From positions 1 to 26,078 of the forward strand of contig QFOV01000015.1 of NCBI GenBank assembly GCA_003248565.1: a stretch of DNA of 26,078 bases, in the 5' to 3' direction. The stretch is from Stenotrophomonas sp. (GTDB taxonomy: Bacteria > Pseudomonadota > Gammaproteobacteria > Xanthomonadales > Xanthomonadaceae). Of the stretch, positions 7,600-14,466 are shown piece by piece (the stretch's first letter is position 1; the number at the start of each line of letters is the position of its first letter). The notes beneath the pieces were generated by a model. That model was not told the DNA's origin. It saw only the letters and a list, made by a program, of their open reading frames with translations, and did no database searches. A program made the position numbers and the translations under genes.

Positions 7600-8103
7600 T
7601 CAGGCGGGTTCATGTTCCAAGGCGGTCAGGTACAGGCGCAGGTCGAACTCCAGCTGGTGGTAATCCGGCTCCATGTGCAGGCACAGCTGGTAGAAGGCCC
7701 TGTTGTGGTCGGCCTCTTTGATGTGGGCCAGCTCATGCACCACGATCATCCGCAGGAACTCGGCCGGGGCCTCGCGGAACACGCTGGCAATGCGGATCTC
7801 GCGGCTGGCCTTGAGCTTGCCACCGTGGTTGCGGGAAATGGCGGTGTGCGTGCCCAGCGCATGTTTCACCACCTGCAGCTTGCCGTCATACAGCACCTTG
7901 CCCAGCGGCACCGATTGGCGCAGGTGGCGCTCCTTGATCGCTTGCACGTAGTCGTAGAGCTGGCGGTCATTGCGCACCGGATTGGGCTCGGCGTAGCGCT
8001 TGCGGACGGCTTCGCCCAGCTTGCCCGCGTCCAGCAGCTCGCGGGCGCGCTGCTGCAGATGTTCGGGATAGCCATTCAGGTATTTCAGCGGAAGCATGGG
8101 CAT
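7600..8103 (-). CDS. YgjP-like (M48-related) metallopeptidase
   Basis: 167 residues from ATG 8103 (MPMLPLKY); an ATG at 8097 is the alternative. The frame stays open much further upstream, but that extension is the antisense of the DUF2058 gene. The zinc site HELAH (residues 123-127) is followed by a histidine at 133, which is the YgjP/WLM-type arrangement HExxHx5H. Upstream, NPVRNDRQLYDYVQ and SREIRIAS fit the same family. No signal peptide, so it is cytoplasmic. Substrates are unknown for the family. It is divergent from the DUF2058 gene across 63 bp and may be co-transcribed with the pseudouridine synthase downstream. Confidence 0.88.
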   Translation of the reverse strand: MPMLPLKYLNGYPEHLQQRARELLDAGKLGEAVRKRYAEPNPVRNDRQLYDYVQAIKERHLRQSVPLGKVLYDGKLQVVKHALGTHTAISRNHGGKLKASREIRIASVFREAPAEFLRMIVVHELAHIKEADHNRAFYQLCLHMEPDYHQLEFDLRLYLTALEHEPA

Positions 8104-8166
8104 TTGGGCGGGACCGGGCAGGCCGCTATGATGGCAGCCTCGGCAACAGAACCATGAACAACGACG

Positions 8167-8721
8167 ATGGCAAAGGGTAATCCACTGCAGGAACAGCTGC
8201 TCAAGGCTGGCCTGGTGAAGAAATCGCAGGTCTCGCAGGTGGCGCGTGAGCAGGTCAAGGCGCGTCACGGCAAAGGTCCGGTCAACGCGACCGAAAGCCA
8301 GCGCGAGGCCGACCGTGCCCGTGCCGAGAAGGCCGAGAAAGACCGCCAACTGGCTGCCGAGCGCAATGCCCAGCGCCGTGCCGACGAACTGCGCGCGCAG
8401 GCCCGGCAGATCATCGCCGACCGCAAGCTGCCGCGCGCGGGGGAGCTGGAGTACCGTTTCAACGACGGCGCAGTGATCCGCACGATGCTGGTCACCGAGG
8501 CGCTGCGTACCCAGCTGGCCAATGGCGCGCTGGTGATCGCCCGGCACGGTGACAGTTTCGAATTGCTGCCGCGCATGGCGGCGGAGAAAGTACGCGAGCG
8601 TGACGCCAGCCTGATCGTGCTCGACCACGGCCAGAGTGCGGATACGCCGATTTCCACCGGCAATGCCGAGGACGACGCCTACTACGCCCAGTTCCAAGTG
8701 CCTGACGACCTGATGTGGTGA
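8167..8721 (+). CDS. DUF2058 family protein (YaiL-like)
   Basis: 184 residues from ATG 8167. The N-terminus NPLQEQLLKAGLVKKSQ is the DUF2058 signature. Residues about 30-85 are highly charged and helical (alternating K, R, E, A and Q), probably a coiled coil. The C-terminal half is compact, with LPRAGELEYRFNDG and ending in YYAQFQVPDDLMW. It is a predicted cytoplasmic protein; members associate with nucleic acid or ribosomes in some reports, but the role is not established. It shares a short divergent promoter region with the YgjP-like gene. Confidence 0.9.
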   Translation: MAKGNPLQEQLLKAGLVKKSQVSQVAREQVKARHGKGPVNATESQREADRARAEKAEKDRQLAAERNAQRRADELRAQARQIIADRKLPRAGELEYRFNDGAVIRTMLVTEALRTQLANGALVIARHGDSFELLPRMAAEKVRERDASLIVLDHGQSADTPISTGNAEDDAYYAQFQVPDDLMW

Positions 8722-8882
8722 ACGCTGTGCTCGCGCGATTTGGCGCGGGCCGGGGCCTGCAATGAGCGGGTAGCCCTCCGCTGGTGGATCCTGTTCAGGC
8801 AGCTGTACGTCTGGCCGCCAGCCCTTGAATTGTGCCCACGGAGGCGGCAGTTTGCCTGTGTTGCTGTACGTGGAGGCAGGAC

Positions 8883-9146
8883 ATGGCTACCGGTTGGGCG
8901 GGTGATACCGCCGTTCAGGATCAGATTGATGCCACCGTCGAGGACGCGATCAAGCGTGCGCGCAGCCGCATGCCCAGCGGTCCGGGGCTGGAACATTGCG
9001 AAGAATGTGATGCGCCGATTCCCGAGGCGCGGCGCAAGGCCGTGCCCGGGGTGAGGCTGTGCATCGCCTGCCAGCAGGCGCAGGACGAGGACGAGGCGTT
9101 TGCCGGCTATAACCGGCGCGGCAGCAAGGACAGTCAGCTGCGCTAG
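8883..9146 (+). CDS. DksA/TraR-family zinc-finger protein, YbiI-like
   Basis: 87 residues from ATG 8883, chosen because GGAGG (8873-8877) is correctly spaced. An upstream in-frame ATG at 8832 would add an unconserved cysteine-rich leader. The sequence starts MATGWAGD and continues with a DAIKRARSRMPSG helix. It then carries a four-cysteine zinc finger (CEECDAPIPEARR, then VRLCIACQQ) and ends GYNRRGSKDSQLR. This order and length match YbiI of E. coli, a small relative of DksA that lacks the long coiled coil. A role in transcription by analogy to DksA or TraR is possible, but YbiI-type function is not established. It is followed by a large inverted repeat before the convergent GNAT gene. Confidence 0.93.
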   Translation: MATGWAGDTAVQDQIDATVEDAIKRARSRMPSGPGLEHCEECDAPIPEARRKAVPGVRLCIACQQAQDEDEAFAGYNRRGSKDSQLR

Positions 9147-9227
9147 GAACGATGGCTGTGTCTGTGCCTGTTGTGGTCGTCGCTGTGGTTTGCGGCTTTG
9201 GCTGTTGTTTCAGCCCTGCTCCTGCTC

Positions 9228-9386
9228 GTCATCCTCGCGAAGGCGGGGATCGCTCTGCATTTGCTTGCGTTTTGGAGTTGCGCGGTAATTCCGGTCCGAA
9301 TCAATGCCGAAGGCCAAGGCTGTAGCCAGAGCCAGGGCCAGGGCCAAGGCCAGAGCCAGAGCGATCCCCGCCTTCGCGAGGATGAC
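9228..9386. repeat. 29-bp perfect inverted repeat with repetitive loop
   Basis: The arm 9228-9256 (starting GTCATCCTCGCGAAGG) and the arm 9358-9386 are exact reverse complements over 29 bp. They enclose about 101 bp. The loop contains an imperfect hexanucleotide run of GGCCAA, GAGCCA and GGCCAG units (about 9308-9360). Each arm is the ATCCCCGCCTTCGCGAGGATGAC type of dispersed repeat, also seen once at 10232-10258. It fills the gap between the YbiI-like gene and the GNAT gene. Confidence 0.85.
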
Positions 9387-9419
9387 GGCAAAGAAAGCAA
9401 ATGCCCAAAGCCCAAAGCC

Positions 9420-9938
9420 TCAGCTTTCTCCCGGTCCGGGCAGCACGGCGTTCAAGTACTGCTTCTGCACAACGCGCGGCACCAACCTGGGCCGCTCCAT
9501 CAACACAAAGCGCACGCCCTTGACCGTCTGCGGCGCGGCCTTGCTGACGAAGCCAAAGCGCTCATACACCGGCACTGCGATCTCGGACGAGTTGACTGTG
9601 TACTCGCGGCGGCCGTGCACGCGCAGTGCGTGCTCCCACAGCAGGCGGGCAATACCACGCCTGCGCGTGCCGCGGCTGACAAACAGATGATGGATATGGC
9701 TGTCGCCACGCACGGCGATCATGCCGACAAGTGCACCTGCATCTTCAATCACGTAGTGCGCGAACTCCTTGTCGACCAGTCGATCAGCGAAGCTGGCAGG
9801 AGTCAGCGAGGCCAGGAAAGCGTGTGCACTGGCTCCGCTGTCGGCGTCCAACAGGTGTCGCGCCAACGGGGTGACCAGCGTGCTCAGCGCCTCTGCATCG
9901 GCGAGGTTGGCGTCACGCAAAGTGATGTCCTGATCCAC
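9420..9938 (-). CDS. GNAT-family N-acetyltransferase
   Basis: 172 residues from a GTG at 9938, chosen because GGGGGAAG sits six or so bases upstream. An in-frame ATG at 9986 would add 16 unconserved residues. The GNAT fold is clear: ITLRDANLADAEAL at the start; the beta-4 strand and pyrophosphate loop IHHLFVSRGTRRRGIARLL (residues about 82-100), with the R-x-x-R-G-I-A coenzyme A binding signature; and VPVYERFGF further on. It transfers an acetyl group from acetyl-CoA to an unknown acceptor in the cytoplasm. It is convergent with the YbiI-like gene. The upstream 360 bp carries no gene. Confidence 0.9.
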   Translation of the reverse strand: MDQDITLRDANLADAEALSTLVTPLARHLLDADSGASAHAFLASLTPASFADRLVDKEFAHYVIEDAGALVGMIAVRGDSHIHHLFVSRGTRRRGIARLLWEHALRVHGRREYTVNSSEIAVPVYERFGFVSKAAPQTVKGVRFVLMERPRLVPRVVQKQYLNAVLPGPGES

Positions 9939-10231
9939 GTACTTCCCCCGAGCTAGTCCCGGAGGCAGGGACCTGAGTGGAAGCATACCTGCAGTAGATC
10001 GGTTGTAAACGGATGCTGCTCTGCAGTTCAGTGCTTTGTGCCGCAAGCAGCCGTTGCTGGTCGGAGTGCTGGTCGTGGCGTTCGGCAACGGCAAAAGCAT
10101 TGCCTGCCTGCGGGGCAGGGCATGAGGTATCGGGAGAAGCGGACATTGCGTGCGGGCTTGCGACCGGGCCAGTCGCTCAATGACGGCGATTTTCGCACGG
10201 CTGACATGGACGCTGTGGGCCGGAGCCAAGG

Positions 10232-10258
10232 CAATCCCCGCCTTGGCGGGAATCACGG
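10232..10258. repeat. Dispersed hairpin repeat, single copy
   Basis: CAATCCCCGCCTTGGCGGGA followed by ATCACGG forms a short hairpin (CCCGCC / GGCGGG). It is a diverged copy of the element whose two arms make the 9228-9386 inverted repeat. It lies in the 360-bp gap (9939-10298) between the MscS-type gene and the GNAT gene. I see no gene in the rest of that gap. Confidence 0.7.
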
Positions 10259-10298
10259 ACCCAATGCTCGGGTGTTGTTCGTTGCTGTTCGGGCTTCC

Positions 10299-10880
10299 TC
10301 AGCCGTCTCCCTGCAGGCTGACCGTGCTGGAATCGCCACCACGCCAACGGCGCAGGCCGCGCTGGAAGAACAGGCTGTTGGGAATCTGCATCAAGGTGCC
10401 ATCGACCGGGCCACCGACCTCATGCAAGGTGGTGTAGATCAGGTTGATATCGGTGACCACGCCCTTCAGGCCGGGCTTTTCGCCGTTCTCCAGCAGCTCG
10501 ATCTGGTCACCCAGGCGGAACGGCCGGGTGGTGAAGATCAGGAAGGTGCAGAAGATGTTGGACAGCACGCTCCAGGCGGCGAAGAACGCCACCGCGCCGA
10601 CCGCCGCAAAACCTGTGAAGGCCGTCCACAGCACGCTGGCCTGCACGTGCAGGGCCTGCAGGATGGCGACCAGGGCCACCGTGCCGATGACGAAATTGGA
10701 CAGCCGCCGGATCGCCATCTCGATCTGCGCCGGCAGCGTGTAATGGCGCCCAAGCCGGGCCAGCAGGCGCCGGGTCAGCAGGCGCAGCAGCCAGGCCATG
10801 ACCAGGATCAGCAGGATGCTCAGACCGGTGTTGATGGGTTCAATCCATTGCTGCATCGAGGCGGGGAGGTAGTGCTTCAT
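10299..10880 (-). CDS. Small MscS-family mechanosensitive channel
   Basis: 193 residues from ATG 10880 with AAGGAA eight bases upstream. There are three hydrophobic segments (residues about 17-36, 62-82 and 88-118). The third is the pore helix region, GFAAVGAVAFFAAWSVLSN, then the beta domain begins with PFRLGDQIEL. The protein stops soon after the beta domain (NSLFFQRGLRRW), so it lacks the large C-terminal alpha/beta cage of E. coli MscS (286 residues). Such channels release solutes from the inner membrane on osmotic downshock. It begins 19 bp downstream of the phosphodiesterase stop, so the two are very likely one transcript. Confidence 0.9.
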   Translation of the reverse strand: MKHYLPASMQQWIEPINTGLSILLILVMAWLLRLLTRRLLARLGRHYTLPAQIEMAIRRLSNFVIGTVALVAILQALHVQASVLWTAFTGFAAVGAVAFFAAWSVLSNIFCTFLIFTTRPFRLGDQIELLENGEKPGLKGVVTDINLIYTTLHEVGGPVDGTLMQIPNSLFFQRGLRRWRGGDSSTVSLQGDG

Positions 10881-10899
10881 GCGGATTCCTTGCGGTACG

Positions 10900-12165
10900 T
10901 CAGTGTTTCAGCGCGGCGTCGGTATGGCGGGGATTGCCGTCATTGCGGGCCGGGGTGATGTTCAATAGGCGGGCCAGCAATGGATAGACATCGACATTGT
11001 CGATGGGGGCGATGGTCACGCCTGGGGCGAACGCTGGCCCATAGCCGATGAATGGGGAATACATGTCCGGCAGGGCATTGTCGTAACCATGCTCACCCAG
11101 CAGTTCGTGGCCTTTGCGCTTTTCGGCCTGGCGGGTGGTGACCTGCCAGCCAAGCGCGGCGGTGCAGATGTAGGTGGGCACGCGGCGGTGGTGACCATAC
11201 TCGAAGCGCGCCGGGATCTGCTCACGGGTCATGCACTGGATATGCGGGTGGCTGCTGGCCAGCAGTTGTTGGGCGGCCATCTCGCCGCCGGGCCGGGCGT
11301 TGAACGAGGCGTAGGCGCCGGTCCAGCCAAAGTCCAGCTTGCTCACATCGACGATGTCATCCAGGAAGATCTGCCTGGCTGGGCTGGTAGCGGTCATGCC
11401 GTGGTCGGAGGTGACCACGATGTTGACCTGTTGCTGCAGACCCTGCGCACGGACACCCGCCAACAGCTCGCCAATCGCGCTGTCCACTTCGCCCAAGGCA
11501 CTGTTCAGTTCGGCGGAATCCGGGCCGTAGCGATGGCCTTGCGTGTCGACCTTGTCGAAGTACAGGGTGATGAAGTGGGGGCGTTGCGCGGCAGGTAGTG
11601 CCAGCCATTCCAGTACCTGCTGCACGCGCTGCTGCGAGCTCACCTTGATGTCGAACGGCCGCCAGAACTCGGGACGTGCGCCATGCACCGGCGCTTCCGA
11701 GCCGACCCAGAACATCGCCGCGGCGCGTCCACCCTGTTCGCGCACGCTGGTCCACAGCGGCTTGCCGTCGTCCCACCAGCGCTCGTCGCGGACCGTGGCC
11801 GGGTCGAACATGCTGAAGCGCACGTCGGGAATGGCCGGGTCGGTCATGAAGTTGGCGATCACCCCGTGGTGGTCCGGGCGCAGGCCGGTGATCAGTGTGT
11901 AGTGATTGGGGAAGGTTATCGAGGGATACGACGGGCGCATGTATTCGGCGCGTGCGCCAGCGGCCACCATCGTGCTCAGCGTCGGGGTCCGGCCACGCTC
12001 CAGATAGTCATTGCGGAAACCATCGATGGAAATCAGGATCACCGGGGCCTGCGCCTGCTCCGGCATGCGGGCCGCAGCTGGTGGGGTATCGATGGGGGCG
12101 GGAACGCTGGTGCAACCGGCCAGGGCGAGGGCGGCGCAAAGCAGGACAGCGGGGATACGCAACAT
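10900..12165 (-). CDS. Nucleotide pyrophosphatase/phosphodiesterase (NPP family) lipoprotein
   Basis: 421 residues from ATG 12165, chosen because it starts a clean lipoprotein signal (MLRIPAVLL, lipobox LAGC, C18); the frame continues 29 codons upstream without such a signal. It belongs to the alkaline phosphatase superfamily. All metal and catalytic residues of the Xanthomonas NPP enzyme can be placed: D48 (SIDGF), nucleophile T84 (SITFPNHY), D207 and H211 (DKVDTQGH), D254 and H255 (SDHGM), and H359 (GEHGYDN). These enzymes hydrolyse nucleotide phosphodiesters and pyrophosphates to nucleoside monophosphates; here the enzyme would be anchored in the envelope. It is divergent from the ECF sigma gene and precedes the MscS gene by 19 bp. 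Confidence 0.94.
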   Translation of the reverse strand: MLRIPAVLLCAALALAGCTSVPAPIDTPPAAARMPEQAQAPVILISIDGFRNDYLERGRTPTLSTMVAAGARAEYMRPSYPSITFPNHYTLITGLRPDHHGVIANFMTDPAIPDVRFSMFDPATVRDERWWDDGKPLWTSVREQGGRAAAMFWVGSEAPVHGARPEFWRPFDIKVSSQQRVQQVLEWLALPAAQRPHFITLYFDKVDTQGHRYGPDSAELNSALGEVDSAIGELLAGVRAQGLQQQVNIVVTSDHGMTATSPARQIFLDDIVDVSKLDFGWTGAYASFNARPGGEMAAQQLLASSHPHIQCMTREQIPARFEYGHHRRVPTYICTAALGWQVTTRQAEKRKGHELLGEHGYDNALPDMYSPFIGYGPAFAPGVTIAPIDNVDVYPLLARLLNITPARNDGNPRHTDAALKH

Positions 12166-12269
12166 GGGATCGCAACGGTTTGACGAGCGCCGATTGTCGG
12201 CCAGCGCGGCCATTGCTGCCAGTCGCTTCGCTGCTGTGGGCCGCTTCGGCAAAGAATCGCGTCGGCTTT

Positions 12270-12298
12270 AAACCTTTTTGCTGCCTGCCGCATCCAAT
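12270..12298 (+). promoter_or_regulatory. Possible ECF-type autoregulatory promoter
   Basis: AAACCTTTTT (12270-12279) and CATCCAAT (12291-12298), with 16 nt between AACC and CATCC, look like the -35 and -10 elements of an ECF-dependent promoter directly before the sigma gene. If used, transcription would begin at or just after the proposed ATG (12297), giving a leaderless mRNA that starts near ATG 12303. This is inference from spacing and position. Confidence 0.3.
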
Positions 12299-12875
12299 GG
12301 ATATGCTCAACGCCACCGTGACCGCCACCGCCCCCTCATCGCCCGTCGTCGACGACGCCGTGCTGGCCCGTGCCGCCGCAGATGGCGACACCCGCGCCTA
12401 TGAACGGATCTACCGGCGCCACTCGCCGCGGCTGTACGCACTGCTGTGGCGCTTGTGCGGCGGCAACGCGGCGCGTGCCGAGGATGTGCTGCAGGAGACC
12501 TTCATCCAGGCTTGGCGCAAGCTGCCGCAGTTCCGCTTCGAGAGCGCCTTGGCCACGTGGTTGCATCGCCTGGCCGTGAACACGGCGCTGATGGAGTTGC
12601 GCGCGACAACGTTTGAATCGCTGGATATAGGCGAATCCGGGATGGATCTATTGGCCGAAATGGCCGACACGCCCCGCTGCCACGCCACCGGCATGGACCT
12701 GGAGCGTGCGTTGCTGACCTTGCCGCCACGCGCCCGCGCGGTGCTGGTGCTGCATGACATTGAAGGCTGGAAACACCAGGAAATCGCCGTGGAACTGCAG
12801 ATGGCTGTCGGCAGTTCCAAGGCCCAGTTGCATCGTGCACGCAGTTTGTTGCGCACGCGGCTTGGAGAATCATGA
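12297..12875 (+). CDS. ECF (group IV) RNA polymerase sigma factor
   Basis: 192 residues from ATG 12297; ATG 12303 is equally possible, and neither has a ribosome site. The frame is open much further upstream, but that is antisense to the phosphodiesterase gene. Region 2 (residues about 33-100) has YERIYRRHSPRLYALLWR, then AEDVLQETFIQAWRKL and ATWLHRLAVNTALMELR. Region 4 (about 130-187) has LPPRARAVLVLHDIEGWKHQEIA and SSKAQLHRARSLLR. There is no region 1 or 3, as usual for ECF factors. Its stop overlaps the next ATG (ATGA), and the next two genes also overlap or abut it, so it heads a three-gene operon. The target regulon is probably an envelope response, judged from the partners. Divergent from the phosphodiesterase gene. 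Confidence 0.93.
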   Translation: MDMLNATVTATAPSSPVVDDAVLARAAADGDTRAYERIYRRHSPRLYALLWRLCGGNAARAEDVLQETFIQAWRKLPQFRFESALATWLHRLAVNTALMELRATTFESLDIGESGMDLLAEMADTPRCHATGMDLERALLTLPPRARAVLVLHDIEGWKHQEIAVELQMAVGSSKAQLHRARSLLRTRLGES

Positions 12876-13426
12876 TGAATCACTACGAAAACGATCACGA
12901 TGATGCATTGGCGCAGCGCTTGCGTGGACTGCCAGGCGAACGGGTACCTCCGGCGACGGTGTGGCAGCGCATCGCCGCGGAACTGGAGCAGAGCCCGCGT
13001 ACCGAGCCGGCAGTTGCCGCTCCCGCCATATCAGTGAACGCCGTGCCGGCGCGGCGCAGAGCACATCGTCACTGGCCACGTTATGCCGCTGCTGCGGTGG
13101 TCGTTGCGTTGGTTGGCGTGGCCAGCATGCTGTTGTTGCCGCAGCAGCCTGCGGCATCCGTCGCCGCTGAGGAATCGTCATTGCAGCATCAGGCCAACAC
13201 CATCACCTACCAGTACCGGCAGGCGATGGCGACGATTCCGCAGGACGAGGTTGCCGCCGAGCTGCAGCCGGCGCTGCGTGAACTGGATGAAAGCGCGGGC
13301 AGCATCCGCAGCGCCATCGCGCAGAGCCCCGACGCCGATTTTCTACTTGGCCAGTTGCAGCGCACCTACGCGCTGCGGCTTGAACTCACCCGCAAGGGCG
13401 TCAACCCGACCGGACTTTCGACTTGA
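12872..13426 (+). CDS. Single-pass membrane protein, probable anti-sigma factor
   Basis: 184 residues from ATG 12872, overlapping the sigma stop by four bases; an ATG at 12875 is also in frame. The first 70 residues are cytoplasmic-looking (LAQRLRGLPGERVPPATVWQRIAAEL). Residues about 71-90 form one membrane helix (YAAAAVVVALVGVASMLLLP). The remaining about 90 residues are predicted periplasmic, helical and charged. No zinc-binding H-x3-C-x2-C anti-sigma signature is present. Position directly after an ECF gene with translational coupling, plus the single-helix layout, suggests an anti-sigma factor; this is inference, not family recognition. Confidence 0.8.
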   Translation: MMNHYENDHDDALAQRLRGLPGERVPPATVWQRIAAELEQSPRTEPAVAAPAISVNAVPARRRAHRHWPRYAAAAVVVALVGVASMLLLPQQPAASVAAEESSLQHQANTITYQYRQAMATIPQDEVAAELQPALRELDESAGSIRSAIAQSPDADFLLGQLQRTYALRLELTRKGVNPTGLST

Positions 13427-13437
13427 AGGAGCACCCG

Positions 13438-14328
13438 ATGAAAGCTTGCATGCGCCATCTGATCGCCACCGCACTGCTGTTGGCCCCATTGACCAGCGCG
13501 TTCGCGCAGACCGCGGTCAATCGCAACCTGCCCTTGTCCAGCGGCGGCCGCGTGGAACTCAGCAATGTGGCTGGTTCGGTCACCGTGCGTGGCTGGGACC
13601 GCAACGAAGTCCAGCTGACCGGTTCGCTTGGCGAAGGCCAGCGGCTTGACGTGGAAAGCAGCGCAAATCGTGTGGCGTTGAAGGTGGTCTACCCGCAGAA
13701 CAGCCGCAGCAGTCGTGGTGCGGTGCTGGAACTGCGGGTGCCGCGCGCTGCGCAGTTGCAGACCAGTACCGTCAGTGCGGGGGTGGATGTGGCTGATGTT
13801 GACCTGCGTCGCCTGCAGAGCAGCACCGTCAGCGGCAGCATAACCGCCAATGGGCGCGCTGGTGAGGCGGAATTGACCACGGTCAGCGGCGCGATCCGCT
13901 CGCAGTTGCAGACCTCGCGGCTGGAGACCCGGACGGTCAGCGGTGGCATCAATGCGGCCGGTGGCAGCGGCGGTGAGGTCTCGGCCAACAGCGTGTCGGG
14001 CGGCATCACCCTGGACCTGGCCAAGGTGCAGCGGCTCAGCGCCGAGTCGGTATCCGGCAGCCTTGGCGTGCGCAGTGCGGGCCTGCAACCGGGCGGCCGG
14101 GTCAATCTGGAGACGGTGAGCGGCTCGGTTTCACTGAGCCTGCCGGCCAGCACGTCGGCGCAGCTCAAGGTCAGCACCTTCAGCGGCAGCATCCGCTCCG
14201 ACGTCGGCCAGGTGCAGACCCCGCGCTATGGGCCGGGCAAGAACCTCGATGCACGGATTGGCGGTGGCGATGGCGATATCTCCATCCAGTCGCATTCCGG
14301 TGGCGTGCGGGTGAGTCTGGATCGTTGA
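13438..14328 (+). CDS. Secreted DUF4097 beta-strand repeat protein
   Basis: 296 residues from ATG 13438, chosen over a TTG at 13423 because AAGGAG (13426-13431) is well spaced. A Sec signal peptide ends at AFA/Q (residue about 24). The mature protein is built from about 20-residue units that each end in a V-S-G or F-S-G turn (TVSGSI, TVSGAI, TVSGGI, SVSGGI, SVSGSL, TVSGSV, TFSGSI), the DUF4097 pattern of a right-handed beta-solenoid. It has no cysteines or membrane segments after the signal. DUF4097 proteins are often encoded with ECF or PspC-type envelope-stress regulators, and this one starts 12 bases after the putative anti-sigma gene. Molecular role unknown; it may be a periplasmic or surface structural or sensor protein. 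Confidence 0.9.
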   Translation: MKACMRHLIATALLLAPLTSAFAQTAVNRNLPLSSGGRVELSNVAGSVTVRGWDRNEVQLTGSLGEGQRLDVESSANRVALKVVYPQNSRSSRGAVLELRVPRAAQLQTSTVSAGVDVADVDLRRLQSSTVSGSITANGRAGEAELTTVSGAIRSQLQTSRLETRTVSGGINAAGGSGGEVSANSVSGGITLDLAKVQRLSAESVSGSLGVRSAGLQPGGRVNLETVSGSVSLSLPASTSAQLKVSTFSGSIRSDVGQVQTPRYGPGKNLDARIGGGDGDISIQSHSGGVRVSLDR

Positions 14329-14331
14329 TCC

Positions 14332-14426
14332 ACTCCCTCCCTGTGTCATGGGCAAGGGGAGGGCTGGGCAGGTAAGGCTTCTACTCCCTCCCTTTTGCGC
14401 AGCAAAGGGGAGGGTTGGGGAGGGGT
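14332..14426. repeat. Tandem CTCCCTCCC/GGGGAGGG hairpin repeats
   Basis: Two related units follow the DUF4097 gene, at 14332-14371 and 14383-14426. Each begins ACTCCCTCCC and ends AAGGGGAGGG, with a short central loop. Related CTCCC...GGGAG elements occur at 25936-25958 and 26012-26048. They form hairpins and lie between convergent genes. Confidence 0.75.
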
Positions 14427-14441
14427 AGTGCGGTTCCCCAG

Positions 14442-14466
14442 CCTCGCGGCTTACGCCGCTACTACA
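14442..14466. repeat. Single REP-like element overlapping the yegD stop codon
   Basis: CCTCGCGGCTTACGCCGCTA followed by CTACAA is a REP element with two changes from the consensus seen at 20932-20956. The TAG stop of the Hsp70-like gene (14464-14462, minus strand) falls inside it. Confidence 0.75.

Noticed and set aside
8104..8697. Upstream extension of the YgjP-like metallopeptidase frame
   Set aside because: This part is the antisense of the DUF2058 gene; the conserved protein starts at 8103.
9300..9360. Short repeated units suggesting a CRISPR-like array
   Set aside because: Units are only six bases, imperfect and without spacers; no cas genes are near. It is a simple tandem tract.
9304..9690. 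Plus-strand frame beginning with an ARARARAKARARA run
   Set aside because: The run is translation of the hexanucleotide tract and IPAFARMT is translation of the dispersed repeat. The remainder is antisense to the GNAT gene.
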